This document shows positions 18,696 through 28,941 of a stretch of 64,000 nt of DNA, piece by piece. This DNA is from JAMCUI01 sp964520615. Its GTDB lineage: Bacteria > Patescibacteriota > Microgenomatia > 2-02-FULL-39-11. The notes beneath the pieces are model-generated. The model was not told where the DNA came from, did no database searches, and was given only the letters and a program-made list of their open reading frames with translations. Position 1 is the stretch's first letter, and the number at the start of each line of letters is the position of its first letter. The position numbers were made by a program, and so were the translations under genes. Location: NCBI GenBank assembly GCA_964520615.1, contig CAZFNL010000137.1, positions 124,001-188,000 of the forward strand, read 5' to 3'.

Positions 18696-19442
18696 TTAAT
18701 TCTGCCTATGTTTTAACTTATTCCATGGTCTTGTCAAAAACAATCTCCACAGACCTTCAAGATCACCATACACTGTTTTTAACACCCTGACTGTTGAACC
18801 AGGATTATCTACCCAAAGAACAGGCTGTTCATATATCCTATATCCCAATTTCTCGCCCATAATCAACATTTCACTATCAAAAAACCAGGCATTATCCACT
18901 ATATGGGGGATAAGTTCTTTCACTGTTTTTCTGGTTACCGCCTTAAAACCACATTGTGCATCGGAAAACTTTGTCTGAAAGAAAAGCTTTATTAGTATAT
19001 TATACCCTCTTGAAAGTACTTCCCGCTTTATAGGCCTGCGCTTTACTTTTGATTGCAAAAGAAGTCTTGATCCAATCGCTATATCGTAACCTTCCAACAA
19101 AGATCTCACAACCGGCTCAAGATTACGCAAATCGGTTGACAAGTCAACATCCATATACACAGACACGTCGGCGCGGCTCTGCCGCCATACCTTTTTTACC
19201 GCCCTGCCGCGTCCTTTCTGGTCCAGATGGAAATATCCCACTCTCTTGTATTTTTTTGCCAGCTTTTTCGCAATATCAAGACTTCTGTCGGTCGAGGCGT
19301 TGTCTGCAATAGTAATTTTCCAGTCATAAAGAGTAAGATTTTTTTTGAGAAACGTCTGCAATTTTCTGACATTTATTTCAAGCTCTTCTTCCTCGTTAAA
19401 TATCGGTATTACTATCTCTACTGATTTTTTCTTATTGGCCAT
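18696..19442 (-). CDS. GT2 family, ALG5/DPG-synthase-like
   Basis: 248 residues. 'VEIVIPIFNEEEELE', 'IADNASTDRS', 'DVDLSTDL' (metal site) and 'IAIGSR' then 'DAQCGFKAVTRK' match the dolichyl-phosphate beta-glucosyltransferase (ALG5-like) branch of GT2. These enzymes make polyprenyl-phosphate sugar from a nucleotide sugar at the inner face of the membrane. A close paralogue is at 25507-26283. The gene overlaps the PTPS-related membrane protein gene by 25 bp. Pairing a donor synthase with a GT-C-like membrane protein in one operon is the pattern expected for polyprenyl-phosphate-dependent glycosylation. Confidence 0.87.
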   Translation of the reverse strand: MANKKKSVEIVIPIFNEEEELEINVRKLQTFLKKNLTLYDWKITIADNASTDRSLDIAKKLAKKYKRVGYFHLDQKGRGRAVKKVWRQSRADVSVYMDVDLSTDLRNLEPVVRSLLEGYDIAIGSRLLLQSKVKRRPIKREVLSRGYNILIKLFFQTKFSDAQCGFKAVTRKTVKELIPHIVDNAWFFDSEMLIMGEKLGYRIYEQPVLWVDNPGSTVRVLKTVYGDLEGLWRLFLTRPWNKLKHRQN

Positions 19443-21151
19443 CTTAATTTTGTGTCCCGAAATAATGATACATATACTAACAAAATTAGGCTTAAAATGG
19501 AAATGGCATTTGACAGTGTTCTCACAAGTGTATTGCCGAAATTGAATTCCAATATATGATTCCCGGAAGAAACAAAAACATCTATAAGTCCGTTTTTGAC
19601 ACTTATTACCTCATTTTTTCCGTCAATTTTGGCCTGCCAGCCGGGAAAATAGGCTATTTGGGAAGTAAAACTTCCTTTTTGTGAGACATATATACTATAT
19701 TTTTTCTGCGTGGCCGACTCCGCCAAAATACTCAATATATTCAAATTGCTGCCCGATATCAGATTGTGGTAGACAACTTCTGACTGCCTTTTTGGGATAA
19801 AAATTCCCGGTGGCAAATACTCATCTGATATTTTGGAAATCTTAAATCTCAAATTGTCAGAACTTGTGTAGTAAGACTGCTGAAACTGGACATATTCTTT
19901 AGGCTGGAAATACTTATAATTCAGAAAAACAGCGGGAATAACAAGTATTATAGCAAGTGGCATGGCAAATTTCCTTTTCAAAGGCAAAAATACGACGGCT
20001 GATACGGCCGAAAGGCTAAAGACGGCAAATGTCAGAAAACGCCAGGGATACTGTATAAAGGAAAATCCCGGAAGAATCCGCCAAAATAGTGATGACTCCT
20101 CCAGCATAAAATAAACCGATATGGGAAAGATGGCAAATATCAACAGAATGAATCTAAATATGCCCTCCGACAGCTTTTTGCGGAAGTATAGGAAAAATAA
20201 AACCGCAACTGACAACAACCCCAAAAAAAGATTGTACTTCCCTATCTTAAAAGATAATCCATCTGCCCTACCGGGAGATGAACCGCCATACCCCCACGGG
20301 GAATTCCACAGCTGGTCTGGATAGACAAAATTTGACGAATAATTGCTTCCACCCATTGTAAGGCTTTCCACCCTGGTGTATCCTTTTTCAATTACAGCAG
20401 GTATGGTAAAAAAAGCTGACAGACCGACTCCCAATGCAACTGTAAGAATAAGTGAAAATAACAGGCTGAAACCCCTCTTTTTTATTAAACTGTAAATAAA
20501 GAGAAACAAAAGCCCGCAAGAAATAAAATACAGAGTGACCATTCCCAATATATTGTGTGACAAAAGAATCCCTGCAAGGCCGTCAGAAGCCAAAAGGAGA
20601 CCCAAACTTTTGTCTTTACCCCTTTTATTCTCTTTTTTATTTTCGCTTTTTTGGATTAAAAAGAGACCCAAAAAGAATAGCGGCAAAAAAGCCAAAGCAT
20701 AATACTCTCCCACTGCTCCCCTGACATATATATCTACCGCATGATAAGGAACATATGTAAAAATGACTGCAGATACAATACCGGCCATATTTCCGGCAAT
20801 TTCTCTGCCTAAAAAATACATTGATACTAAAGCCAGAAGGATTCCGACTGCGTACATCGTCTTAGTTGCAGATATCGCATCCATTCCGAGGATGTTAAAA
20901 GCAGCACCTACATAATAAGGCAAAGGCGCATAAAAATTGAAAATGGGATAACCGTATCCATATCCCAAATCCTGAACCATTCGGACCGGAAACTGTCCTT
21001 CTTTCAGAGCTTTGGCCATCTCATACACACGGGAGGGCTGGGTATCGTCGTGTACAGGAAAAAAACCGCGGACAAAAAGCGGCCTGACAACCAAATATGA
21101 TAGCAGGAAAATGACAGCAATGCAGACGACTTGCACAAAAAATCGTCTCAT
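19418..21151 (-). CDS. PTPS-related-type polytopic membrane protein (GT-C-like)
   Basis: 577 residues with about 11 helices. After helix 1 comes 'GFFPVHDDTQPSRVYEM' and then 'GYGYGYPIFNFYAPLPYYVG', the defining motifs of the '6-pyruvoyl-tetrahydropterin synthase-related' membrane family (the name is historical; no pterin role is implied). The Asp-Asp in the first extracytoplasmic loop is placed like the GT-C catalytic acid. The C-terminus has an extracytoplasmic beta domain with 'YFPGWQAKIDG', shared with the YfhO-like proteins here. It probably transfers a sugar from polyprenyl phosphate. It is 7 bp downstream of a same-family paralogue. Confidence 0.8.
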   Translation of the reverse strand: MRRFFVQVVCIAVIFLLSYLVVRPLFVRGFFPVHDDTQPSRVYEMAKALKEGQFPVRMVQDLGYGYGYPIFNFYAPLPYYVGAAFNILGMDAISATKTMYAVGILLALVSMYFLGREIAGNMAGIVSAVIFTYVPYHAVDIYVRGAVGEYYALAFLPLFFLGLFLIQKSENKKENKRGKDKSLGLLLASDGLAGILLSHNILGMVTLYFISCGLLFLFIYSLIKKRGFSLLFSLILTVALGVGLSAFFTIPAVIEKGYTRVESLTMGGSNYSSNFVYPDQLWNSPWGYGGSSPGRADGLSFKIGKYNLFLGLLSVAVLFFLYFRKKLSEGIFRFILLIFAIFPISVYFMLEESSLFWRILPGFSFIQYPWRFLTFAVFSLSAVSAVVFLPLKRKFAMPLAIILVIPAVFLNYKYFQPKEYVQFQQSYYTSSDNLRFKISKISDEYLPPGIFIPKRQSEVVYHNLISGSNLNILSILAESATQKKYSIYVSQKGSFTSQIAYFPGWQAKIDGKNEVISVKNGLIDVFVSSGNHILEFNFGNTLVRTLSNAISILSLILLVYVSLFRDTKLRWPIRKNQ

Positions 21152-21158
21152 AAAAAGA

Positions 21159-22796
21159 TTAGGCAGAAGGGCGTTTAATTAATCGAAGGACAAGAGATCT
21201 TAAAAGCAAGACTGCTGCAGCCGATAAACTAAACAGGGATATCATATCAGACCAGAATCTGACCGGGGTTTCTGTAAATTTGCCCTCCACCAATTTGTTA
21301 CCGACAGGAACATTAACTGTAATTAACCCTTGGGGACTTGACCGGTAATCTATGGGCACTTCAACTCCCCCAACATAAAATTTCCATCCGGGAAAATATA
21401 TAGTGTTTATCGTCACTGTATTGGGCTGTTCCGTGATGGTTCTGAATGAGATTTCATGGGAATTATACTGCAAGTTGTACAAGGTAGATTTGGCTTTGGC
21501 AAGAATAGCTTTTGGTCCAGTATAGCGGTTTTCCGGTTTCTCTTTTACCCATATAGGCATCAGTTCATCTTTGGATGTAGTAGTAGCATCATTGGTAGCA
21601 TAATAAACATCAGGTTTATTGATATATACATCCGGATGGGCGAAATTCAGACTGAATATCACTGTAACAACTACCAGTATTCCTCCTATTATTCTAGTAT
21701 TCTTATGAGTGGAAAGGAAAATTGACGACATCGCAAGGAAGAATGCTAAAGGCGTCAGAAGCCTCCAGGGAAAATCAAGCCATGAAAGAGGAGGAGCACT
21801 CCAGAAATCAGCCGAAAAGGGATGGGCGAAAAAGATTAAAACCGCAATTGAAGAAATGATAAAAATCGCAAGTGGCATATATTTTTTACGATCAATCTCA
21901 GATGAAACCATTAGGCTTATAAAACCCAAAATACCGGCCAATATATGCGCCCAACCCAACTGGAATGAAGGCTTGTCTCCCCAACTCCAAGGCGAAAGAA
22001 GAAAGTCAGGTAATCTGATAAAATTCTGGGAAACGTCAGCAAGCTTTATTTGAGAAAGAATAAGGTAATTTTTTTCCAAAAGTGCAGGTATATAAAAATA
22101 TGCCGCCAGTCCCAATCCCAATAAAATCATAGGAAGAAAATACCGCCAGGAGTAGAGTTTTATATCTTCATAATAAGAAATTACGGAAACATAAAGAAAT
22201 ACTATCCAAAATGGAAAAAAAACCAAAGCCATGATGTTATGAGCCAAAATCATAAACGCCAAAACAAATGAACACAGTACCATTTTTACCGAAGTAGGTT
22301 TTAATACATACTTCAAAGACAGATAAAATAGAAGCGGAAAAATAGCCAGACTGAGCGATTCGCCTATAGATCCCCTAACATACAAATCAACCAGTCTGAA
22401 TGGAGCCACAGTATAAAACACAGCAGATAGAAACCCGGCATAATCGCCTGCCAGTTCTCTCCCGAGAAGAAACATAAAAATCGCAGAAAAAAAGACGCTT
22501 GCAACAAATATAATTTTTATAGAATCAGTAAGACCTATATGCACCAGTCGGAAAAGTATTCCTATATAAAAAGGTGCTGGGTAGGTAAATGAAAAAAGAG
22601 GGTAACCGTACCCGTGGTTAAGATAATCTGACCAGCGAGGCGGAACCTGCAAGTCTTTTATTTCACGTTGCATTTCAGCCAGGCGCACTATCGACCATTC
22701 ACCGTCCTGAGTGGCAAAAAAGCCTGTTCTGAAATATGGCTTGGTATATAAAAGTACGACTATTAATATGACAATAAAAGGCAGAAATCTTCTCAT
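21159..22796 (-). CDS. PTPS-related-type polytopic membrane protein (GT-C-like)
   Basis: 545 residues. Same family as the protein encoded at 19418-21151: first-loop motif 'GFFATQDGEWSIVRL' and 'NHGYGYPLFSFTYPAPFYIG', about 11 helices, and a C-terminal beta domain with 'YFPGWKFYVGG'. The Asp-Asp seen in the paralogue's loop is 'QDGE' here, so the acidic site is altered but still has Asp and Glu. The gene starts directly after the stop of the upstream PMT-like gene (no gap). The tandem of two paralogues points to duplication and possibly two successive sugar transfers. Confidence 0.8.
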   Translation of the reverse strand: MRRFLPFIVILIVVLLYTKPYFRTGFFATQDGEWSIVRLAEMQREIKDLQVPPRWSDYLNHGYGYPLFSFTYPAPFYIGILFRLVHIGLTDSIKIIFVASVFFSAIFMFLLGRELAGDYAGFLSAVFYTVAPFRLVDLYVRGSIGESLSLAIFPLLFYLSLKYVLKPTSVKMVLCSFVLAFMILAHNIMALVFFPFWIVFLYVSVISYYEDIKLYSWRYFLPMILLGLGLAAYFYIPALLEKNYLILSQIKLADVSQNFIRLPDFLLSPWSWGDKPSFQLGWAHILAGILGFISLMVSSEIDRKKYMPLAIFIISSIAVLIFFAHPFSADFWSAPPLSWLDFPWRLLTPLAFFLAMSSIFLSTHKNTRIIGGILVVVTVIFSLNFAHPDVYINKPDVYYATNDATTTSKDELMPIWVKEKPENRYTGPKAILAKAKSTLYNLQYNSHEISFRTITEQPNTVTINTIYFPGWKFYVGGVEVPIDYRSSPQGLITVNVPVGNKLVEGKFTETPVRFWSDMISLFSLSAAAVLLLRSLVLRLIKRPSA

Positions 22797-24290
22797 TTAT
22801 CGTTTATTTATTATACCTGGCTGCACCAACACCTGGTAAAAAAGTAAAAATGTATCACTGTTGCCTCTCCTGTATTTCCCGATAAGTTTTAATGGCCAGT
22901 TGGAAGGTACTTGCTGGGTTTCCTTAAAAACCAGGTATGTCGGATACTTTTTTGCGCTTTCCAAAAGCACGGATGGAATATTCCCTACTGGCCAGTAACC
23001 GTGTATATCTATATTTTTGTCATTACCCAGATATATCTGAAAAACCGCAGGAAAAAGCCCAAAGGTACCTTCGGTCCCCAATACGATTTTACCATATGAT
23101 GATTTATCTTTAAGATATGTTATTACCTCATTCACCCCGTAACCAGAAGGCCAATTGTTAAATAACTGATTCCTGTCAGTGACAGGTATGGCTGCATTTA
23201 CCGGATTTGTGAGCAAAAGAAATGATTGATATAAAGGAAAGATCACTATAATCGGAATCACAATAAGAAATGCCTTCATTTTTTTCGACGAAAAAGAACC
23301 AAAAGCGGTAAGAGTATAACCAACTATAACAAGAAGCGACATTGTCATAAAAAGAAGAAATCTTGGAAAAAGCACCTTACCAAAGGCAGCCAGTGCCAAA
23401 AAAGGCACTAAAAACCAAAAGTATAAAAGAGCCAATCTATTATCTTTTTTAATAATTGCAAATATAAAAATGACAATAAGCACAACATCAACAGGAACAG
23501 TCATATAAGGAATTAAAAACTGAAGCAATCCGTGTAGATTCGGCAGAAATACAGAAAATGGTGCATGAAAAAATTCCGGCACTGTGTATATGAAGGAATA
23601 ATTCTTTTGCTTTATAAGATAAAACCACGGAGATAATCTCAAAGAGTTATACATTACTTCAGCGATAAAGGTACTTATCAGGCTCAGACCAACCCATTTA
23701 AGAAGCCTTCTTATTTTTTTCTTTGCCTTAAAATCAAATAAGACTAAGCTGAAAGGCAAAAGCAGAATATAAAAAAGGGCGGAAGACTTGGTCAAAAGTC
23801 CCAATCCTACAGTCATTCCCAAAAGAAGAGCAACATCAAGTCTGATTTTTTTAACTAGAAGAATTTCCAGATAAAGACTCCATATTCCTATAGTTGCCAA
23901 AAGACTGTCCATAAGCGCCAACCTATCATACAGAAGGTTAAAAGGTGCTATCATATATAATATAGAGCTTGCTACAGCAGCTTTCTTACCAAAAAGATTT
24001 CTTGCCACAAGATATATACCCACTACCGCTGCCACTCCAGAAAGCACCGAGACAAACCTACCGGCAAAAAGTGGGTCATGAAAAAGCTTGAACATGGGAT
24101 ACATGAACCATGTCAAAAGGGGTTGTTTGCCGTCGGTAAGTGCTATATACCTTTGAGCAGGATCTGCCAGCCCGATTTGGGCCCAACGGATGTATATAGC
24201 CTCATCGGTAAAAATAGGTATATTCAAGAGATTTACCACTCTTGTAACAAATGTCACAATAGCAATACCAATAACCAATAATACTTCCAT
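22797..24290 (-). CDS. GT39/PMT-family membrane glycosyltransferase
   Basis: 497 residues. 'IFTDEAIYIRWAQ' near residues 25-37 holds the catalytic Asp-Glu, and 'LTDGKQPLLTWFMYP' is the second loop motif of the PMT/ArnT superfamily. About eleven helices and a soluble C-terminal part follow. It is predicted to transfer a sugar from polyprenyl phosphate on the outer membrane face. It is adjacent (0 bp) to the PTPS-related gene and 60 bp downstream of a mannosyltransferase-like gene, within the same co-directional run. Substrate unknown. Confidence 0.87.
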   Translation of the reverse strand: MEVLLVIGIAIVTFVTRVVNLLNIPIFTDEAIYIRWAQIGLADPAQRYIALTDGKQPLLTWFMYPMFKLFHDPLFAGRFVSVLSGVAAVVGIYLVARNLFGKKAAVASSILYMIAPFNLLYDRLALMDSLLATIGIWSLYLEILLVKKIRLDVALLLGMTVGLGLLTKSSALFYILLLPFSLVLFDFKAKKKIRRLLKWVGLSLISTFIAEVMYNSLRLSPWFYLIKQKNYSFIYTVPEFFHAPFSVFLPNLHGLLQFLIPYMTVPVDVVLIVIFIFAIIKKDNRLALLYFWFLVPFLALAAFGKVLFPRFLLFMTMSLLVIVGYTLTAFGSFSSKKMKAFLIVIPIIVIFPLYQSFLLLTNPVNAAIPVTDRNQLFNNWPSGYGVNEVITYLKDKSSYGKIVLGTEGTFGLFPAVFQIYLGNDKNIDIHGYWPVGNIPSVLLESAKKYPTYLVFKETQQVPSNWPLKLIGKYRRGNSDTFLLFYQVLVQPGIINKR

Positions 24291-24350
24291 AACAATCTCA
24301 AGCCATTATAGCATTTATAACTCATTAAAAAGACATTTGTCAGACTGACT

Positions 24351-25520
24351 TTACGGTTTTGGGAAACATAGCTGACGAAGAAGTACAAGTATAAAAACTG
24401 TAAAAACAGGTAGTACAAATAGTAAATTCTCCATGGGAAGTACACTACCTGAATAATCTCCCGCAAAGATAAAAGGAGCATACCGCAACATTGCCCCCAA
24501 AGTTAGAAAAACCGTAAACAGCTTCAGATTGAAACTCTTGCGAATAAGAGCTGTTATTCCCACAAGAGGTATGAAATACCATGGGTACGGCTCCCTATAA
24601 ATTATTTCCGCTCCTATTCCCAAAAAAGTTAAAAGGTACAAAGTGTATAAACCCCATCTGCCCAGTTCTACTTTCCTAAATTTATGCAGAATAAAAACCG
24701 GCAACAGTAAAAGCGTGGCATATTTTACGCCTGCAGAGAGGAAAATTGCCAAAAAGCCTGAGATTTCTTTTTTTTTAAGGAAGAAAAGATAAATAGCCGC
24801 TAGAAGAAAAGTTAGCATCAACACCTCGTTATGAGGACTGACTATTGACTCAATTATTACAAGTGGGTTAAGTGCAAAAAAAGCTACAGATGCGGTAATA
24901 TTTGTCGGCGTCATCTTTTGGGTTATTTTATAAATTAAATATACGTTTAGAAGATATGATAGTAAAAACATCAGCTTGAAATTTAGAAGTGTCGGAACAA
25001 ACTTTCCAAATCCCAAAAAAGAAAAAGGTAATGTCACGAGTATCCATATCGGTCCGTACGGGTAGGTCCTGTGTGTCCAATGCATAAATCTGGTCCAAAG
25101 GTCATTGGGATAATTGAGTGCTGAGTGGCTATAGGGATTGGCATGATAAAGTGTAATAATTCTGGCGTCAAACATATAATTGAATATATCATACGAAAAA
25201 GCCGGGTATGAAAAGAAAAGAAAAACGCATGCTAAAGTAATTATGGTTATTATCTGACGGAAATTTATCTTCTTTTTTCCTATCAAAAACAATGTCAAAG
25301 AATACAAAATATATAGACTACCCAATATTACACAATAAACTGCCACTGATATTGGCCTTTGGTAATAACCCAGATATATCAGTTGTTTTTGGAAAAACTG
25401 GTAGATATGGTTTGAGGAAAGCGTAAGGTTTAAGTCTATCTGAGAATATGAATAAACCGACAAAAAAAGAAAAACAGAAATATAAAGTGCGAGGAAAAAT
25501 AAAAATTTAGCTCGGTTCAT
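24351..25520 (-). CDS. GT87/MptB-like polytopic mannosyltransferase
   Basis: 389 residues from ATG 25520; a TTG at 25535 is the only earlier start and would lengthen the overlap with the upstream gene. 'SYDIFNYMFDARIITLYHANPY' region (first-loop Asp) and 'RTYPYGPIW' resemble the MptA/MptB and PIG-M-like GT-C enzymes that use polyprenyl-phosphate mannose. 'SPHNEVLMLTFLLAA' and 'GVKYATLLLLPVF' are also typical of this group. About ten helices. It overlaps the ALG5-like gene by 14 bp, again pairing a donor synthase with a GT-C enzyme. The sugar is inferred from family only. Confidence 0.8.
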   Translation of the reverse strand: MNRAKFLFFLALYISVFLFLSVYSYSQIDLNLTLSSNHIYQFFQKQLIYLGYYQRPISVAVYCVILGSLYILYSLTLFLIGKKKINFRQIITIITLACVFLFFSYPAFSYDIFNYMFDARIITLYHANPYSHSALNYPNDLWTRFMHWTHRTYPYGPIWILVTLPFSFLGFGKFVPTLLNFKLMFLLSYLLNVYLIYKITQKMTPTNITASVAFFALNPLVIIESIVSPHNEVLMLTFLLAAIYLFFLKKKEISGFLAIFLSAGVKYATLLLLPVFILHKFRKVELGRWGLYTLYLLTFLGIGAEIIYREPYPWYFIPLVGITALIRKSFNLKLFTVFLTLGAMLRYAPFIFAGDYSGSVLPMENLLFVLPVFTVFILVLLRQLCFPKP

Positions 25521-26283
25521 AATCTTTCTTCTCAATGTAAGTGCCGTTTATACTATTCCACCTGATTCTTAAAAGATCCAAGAAACTTTCAATTGAATCC
25601 TTTATCGGATTAATGTGCCGTGTTTCCTGGTAATGCCACTCAACAGGAACTTCAATAATCTTATATCCCAAAAGCTTTGCCAGATAGAGTACTTCTACAT
25701 CAAAACCTGCAGTAACTGTGGACCCGCTGACCCGACGTTTTAGGCTAAAAACTTGCAGCCTAGGAAAAATATCCAAAGCTGCCTTCCGGCTGAAAGCCTT
25801 AAAGCCACATTGGGTATCAGAAATTCCCAGATTAAGTATAAAATTGCGTAAAAAAACAAATCCCCTTGCCATGGCCAAACGGAAAATTGGAGCTCCTTTT
25901 CTTTTGTCTTTGCGGGAACCGATGACGATGTCAATTTTTTTTTCAAAGTACGGCAAGAGGCTATTTATCTGACTAATGGGAGTTGCCTGATCCAAATCAG
26001 AAAATAGAATTACTTTGCCCTTAGCATGCAAAACTCCTGCAGTAACAGCTGCTGCTTTACCTTGGTGTTTTTTTCTTAACAAACTGAATTTTTTATGGTC
26101 TTTGATAAAACTCTTTATAAGTGAAATACTATCATCAATACTACCGTCATCTACCAATATCACCTCATATGAAAAATTCCTTTTCCTCAGAAAATGTGAG
26201 ACGCTTTCCAACGCACCCAACCTAATATTTCTTTCTTCGTTATAACAGGGAATAATGACTGATAAAAAAATTTCTTCTTGCAT
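25507..26283 (-). CDS. GT2 family, ALG5/DPG-synthase-like
   Basis: 258 residues. 'LSVIIPCYNEERNI', 'VDDGSIDDS', 'FSDLDQATPI' (DXD site), 'IVIGSRKD' and 'DTQCGFKAFSRKAA' place it with dolichyl-phosphate glucosyltransferase-like GT2 enzymes; it is a paralogue of the protein at 18696-19442. It should make a polyprenyl-phosphate hexose. It is translationally coupled to the GT87-like gene downstream (14-bp overlap) and 6 bp downstream of a PMT gene, so it probably supplies donor for one or both. Confidence 0.87.
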   Translation of the reverse strand: MQEEIFLSVIIPCYNEERNIRLGALESVSHFLRKRNFSYEVILVDDGSIDDSISLIKSFIKDHKKFSLLRKKHQGKAAAVTAGVLHAKGKVILFSDLDQATPISQINSLLPYFEKKIDIVIGSRKDKRKGAPIFRLAMARGFVFLRNFILNLGISDTQCGFKAFSRKAALDIFPRLQVFSLKRRVSGSTVTAGFDVEVLYLAKLLGYKIIEVPVEWHYQETRHINPIKDSIESFLDLLRIRWNSINGTYIEKKDYEPS

Positions 26284-26289
26284 GTCGGA

Positions 26290-27798
26290 TCAACCTTGAT
26301 AATGTTTTAACAAAAAAACTCTAACTGTAACAACTTTCCATTCTTTCACTACTTCTGCCCTCCCGAATCCGGCTATCTCCCAAAGAGGATTACCCAGAGG
26401 ATTGCACTCTTTATCTTCACATACCACAATGAGTGTATCTGTAACGGTTTTACGTGCAGGATCAACCGATGGAGTCTCAATTACCTGCGGTGGACGCCCC
26501 CACACCTCCAGAAAATATCTGTAAGCCTGGTCAGAGTTCCTCAGTGCAATAAGAGCGAAATTATAAGGTTTTCCGTCTGCCATTTTATAGACAAACCTGG
26601 AAACATCTTCAGTATTTTTGAGCATATTATTTGGAGGAATAAGAAGCGGATTTTTCTGGAGATTAAAAAAGGACAAGGCGATAATTACCAACACAACCGC
26701 AATCTTACCAATATTCCTATGCTGCCATATGATAGAAAATGCAATACCGGTTATAAGAAACGGTGCGGCAAAAAGAGAACCGAAATAATAATCATATATT
26801 ACTCCCCTATATATCCCAAAAGCGATAATTCCCGCAATAAACCAAATTCCTAAGATCGAAATGGACGATATTTGTTCTTTTTTCATTCTCACCTTATTCC
26901 AGTAAAAATAAATTAGAACTGCTAAAAAAAGTATAAAAATTTTAGTCAAGTCAGCATCGGAAATAACAACCAACCTCCAGAAAAGTCTAACAAATACATC
27001 TGAAACAGTATTCCAAAAAGAAATTATAAAGGGCACGTTATGCACGTGTTGCTCCTCTACCAAAAACCTAAGGACAGCTTTGGTGTTTACAAAACTGTGC
27101 CGCAGTTCAAATAGAACGAATGGGGAATACGTCAGTAAAAATCCAAAAAAAGAATAGATATAATATTTCAACGGGATCCGAAATCTGATAAGAAAGAGAC
27201 ACGCTAATATGATTGGTAAAAACATGAATGTCACGTAGTGAAGCTGCAAAAGTATCCCCAAAGACAAAGCTATAATCACTAACCATCGGTTTTCTCGTCT
27301 TATGATAATTTTTAGAAGTCCGTAAATGATAAGAAGGGCAAAAAAAGGCACAACGTTGGGATTCCAAGACGATCTACCGTATGTTATCGTCAATGGAGAT
27401 ATTGCATAAAGAAAAGACGCTACCACTCCTGTAAACGGATTGAAAAAATCATTGCCTGTTCTGAATAAAAGATAAATCGTAGCTACGCTAAAGAGAGCCA
27501 CCATGACAGCCGGACCGACTGGGTTTAACCCCCACAGAAAAAGAAAAGGAACCATCATATAGTAATATATTGGCCCCATATACATGGCTCCAACACTGGT
27601 GATTGGACCCAAAAGAGTCAACTTATGATCCACTATAATCCTTTTGACCACCAACACATCCCGCCCCTCATCTCCTAGAAATGTCATATATTCATTTATC
27701 CTGTAAAGCCTAAGGAATGCACCCAAAATGAGTATGCCAAAAAGCAGCAAAAGTGGTATATATTTTTTCCAATTGGCGGATTTTTTTGATTTATCCAT
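26290..27798 (-). CDS. GT39/PMT-family membrane glycosyltransferase
   Basis: 502 residues. 'FLGDEGRDVLVVKR' near residues 37-50 contains the catalytic Asp-Glu of PMT/ArnT-like GT-C enzymes, and 'MYMGPIYYYMMVPFLF' is the matching second loop. 'SPLTITYGRSSWNPN' (luminal loop after helix 4) is also typical. About ten helices, then a 100-residue soluble C-terminal part. It is 9 bp downstream of the DPM1-GtrA fusion gene, which may provide its lipid-linked donor. Confidence 0.87.
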   Translation of the reverse strand: MDKSKKSANWKKYIPLLLLFGILILGAFLRLYRINEYMTFLGDEGRDVLVVKRIIVDHKLTLLGPITSVGAMYMGPIYYYMMVPFLFLWGLNPVGPAVMVALFSVATIYLLFRTGNDFFNPFTGVVASFLYAISPLTITYGRSSWNPNVVPFFALLIIYGLLKIIIRRENRWLVIIALSLGILLQLHYVTFMFLPIILACLFLIRFRIPLKYYIYSFFGFLLTYSPFVLFELRHSFVNTKAVLRFLVEEQHVHNVPFIISFWNTVSDVFVRLFWRLVVISDADLTKIFILFLAVLIYFYWNKVRMKKEQISSISILGIWFIAGIIAFGIYRGVIYDYYFGSLFAAPFLITGIAFSIIWQHRNIGKIAVVLVIIALSFFNLQKNPLLIPPNNMLKNTEDVSRFVYKMADGKPYNFALIALRNSDQAYRYFLEVWGRPPQVIETPSVDPARKTVTDTLIVVCEDKECNPLGNPLWEIAGFGRAEVVKEWKVVTVRVFLLKHYQG

Positions 27799-27807
27799 AA
27801 ACCGGTT

Positions 27808-28941
27808 TTAGCTTTTAATATGGGTTTTCCATATAAAACGGCTGTAAGCAAAATAACTGTAAGGTATAACAAGGAAAACTATTGAAAGCACCATAAATAC
27901 AAACCAGCTGCCCACTCCAAAGAAATGAGTTCCCACCCCGACAACAACTCCTTGAATCAGGATAGCACCGACTGAGACAAGATTAAACTGTATGAATTTT
28001 GAAACAATACGGTTGTTGTTTATTTTCTTATGGGAAAAGGTCCACAAGTTATTCAGTATGAAATTGGAGATTATTGCACCTTCTGCTCCTACTGATACGG
28101 AAACACCCGGATTAAAAGACGACAATATAAGAATTTTGGAAACAAATGTCTGAATTAGAAATCCTATACCTCCGACTACAACATATTTGAAAAAACTGGC
28201 CGAACGTTCCAGTCTGATAGAAATACTGTTATTGACATATTCAACAATATCACGAAAATAATAACGGTTAAATCCGATTTTTGACTTTCCAAACCGTCTT
28301 TCCTTAAATACCACCGGCACTTCGCAAAACTTAGCTTCGGTTTTTGACAGTTCATAAAGTATTTGCAGCTGAAAGGAAAAACCGGCATTCTTCATCCTAT
28401 CCAAATCCACCTTATCAAGAATCTTTTTTACCCTGATCGCCTTAAAATTACCAGCGTGATCTTTGACTTCACGAACGCCTGCCACAAACCACGCAAGAAG
28501 GGTATTTGATACATCATGATTTAATTTCCTAAACCAATTCCAACCCAACACTTTGCCACCGGCAACGTGACGGGAAGCTACCACCACATCAAATCCTTCA
28601 TCAATTTTTTTGACCAGTTTGGGATAATCAGCAGGATCCCATTGGAAATCGGCGTCATTGGGAATGACGATATCCGCCCCCAATTTCGTCATGGCATATT
28701 TATATCCAAGGATAAGCGCCTTACCCAATCCTTCCTTTTTTTTCAATAACAATCTTACGTTCTTACTTTTCTCCATATATTTCTTCGCTACATTTGCTGT
28801 ACCGTCAGGAGAATGATCGTCAACAACAAGTATCATATTTTCCCATTTAGGATATTTTTTCCCAACGCTGTTTATCATATCGATCATTTTGCCGATATTT
28901 TCTTTCTCGTTGTACGTGGGAATTATATGAACAATTCTCAT
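27808..28941 (-). CDS. DPM1-like GT2 fused to a GtrA domain
   Basis: 377 residues in two parts. Residues 1-235 are a polyprenyl-phosphate mannosyltransferase-like GT2 domain ('HIIPTYNEKENI', 'VDDHSPDGTA', 'NDADFQWDP' at the DXD site, 'VASRHVAGG'). Residues about 248-370 form a GtrA-like domain with four helices ('YVVVGGIGFLIQTFVSK', 'NFILNNLWTFS'). GtrA proteins are thought to help move polyprenyl-phosphate sugars across the membrane, so the fusion would make and flip a lipid-linked donor. This architecture is known from archaea and some bacteria. It has a 4-bp overlap with the UXS gene upstream. Confidence 0.9.
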   Translation of the reverse strand: MRIVHIIPTYNEKENIGKMIDMINSVGKKYPKWENMILVVDDHSPDGTANVAKKYMEKSKNVRLLLKKKEGLGKALILGYKYAMTKLGADIVIPNDADFQWDPADYPKLVKKIDEGFDVVVASRHVAGGKVLGWNWFRKLNHDVSNTLLAWFVAGVREVKDHAGNFKAIRVKKILDKVDLDRMKNAGFSFQLQILYELSKTEAKFCEVPVVFKERRFGKSKIGFNRYYFRDIVEYVNNSISIRLERSASFFKYVVVGGIGFLIQTFVSKILILSSFNPGVSVSVGAEGAIISNFILNNLWTFSHKKINNNRIVSKFIQFNLVSVGAILIQGVVVGVGTHFFGVGSWFVFMVLSIVFLVIPYSYFAYSRFIWKTHIKS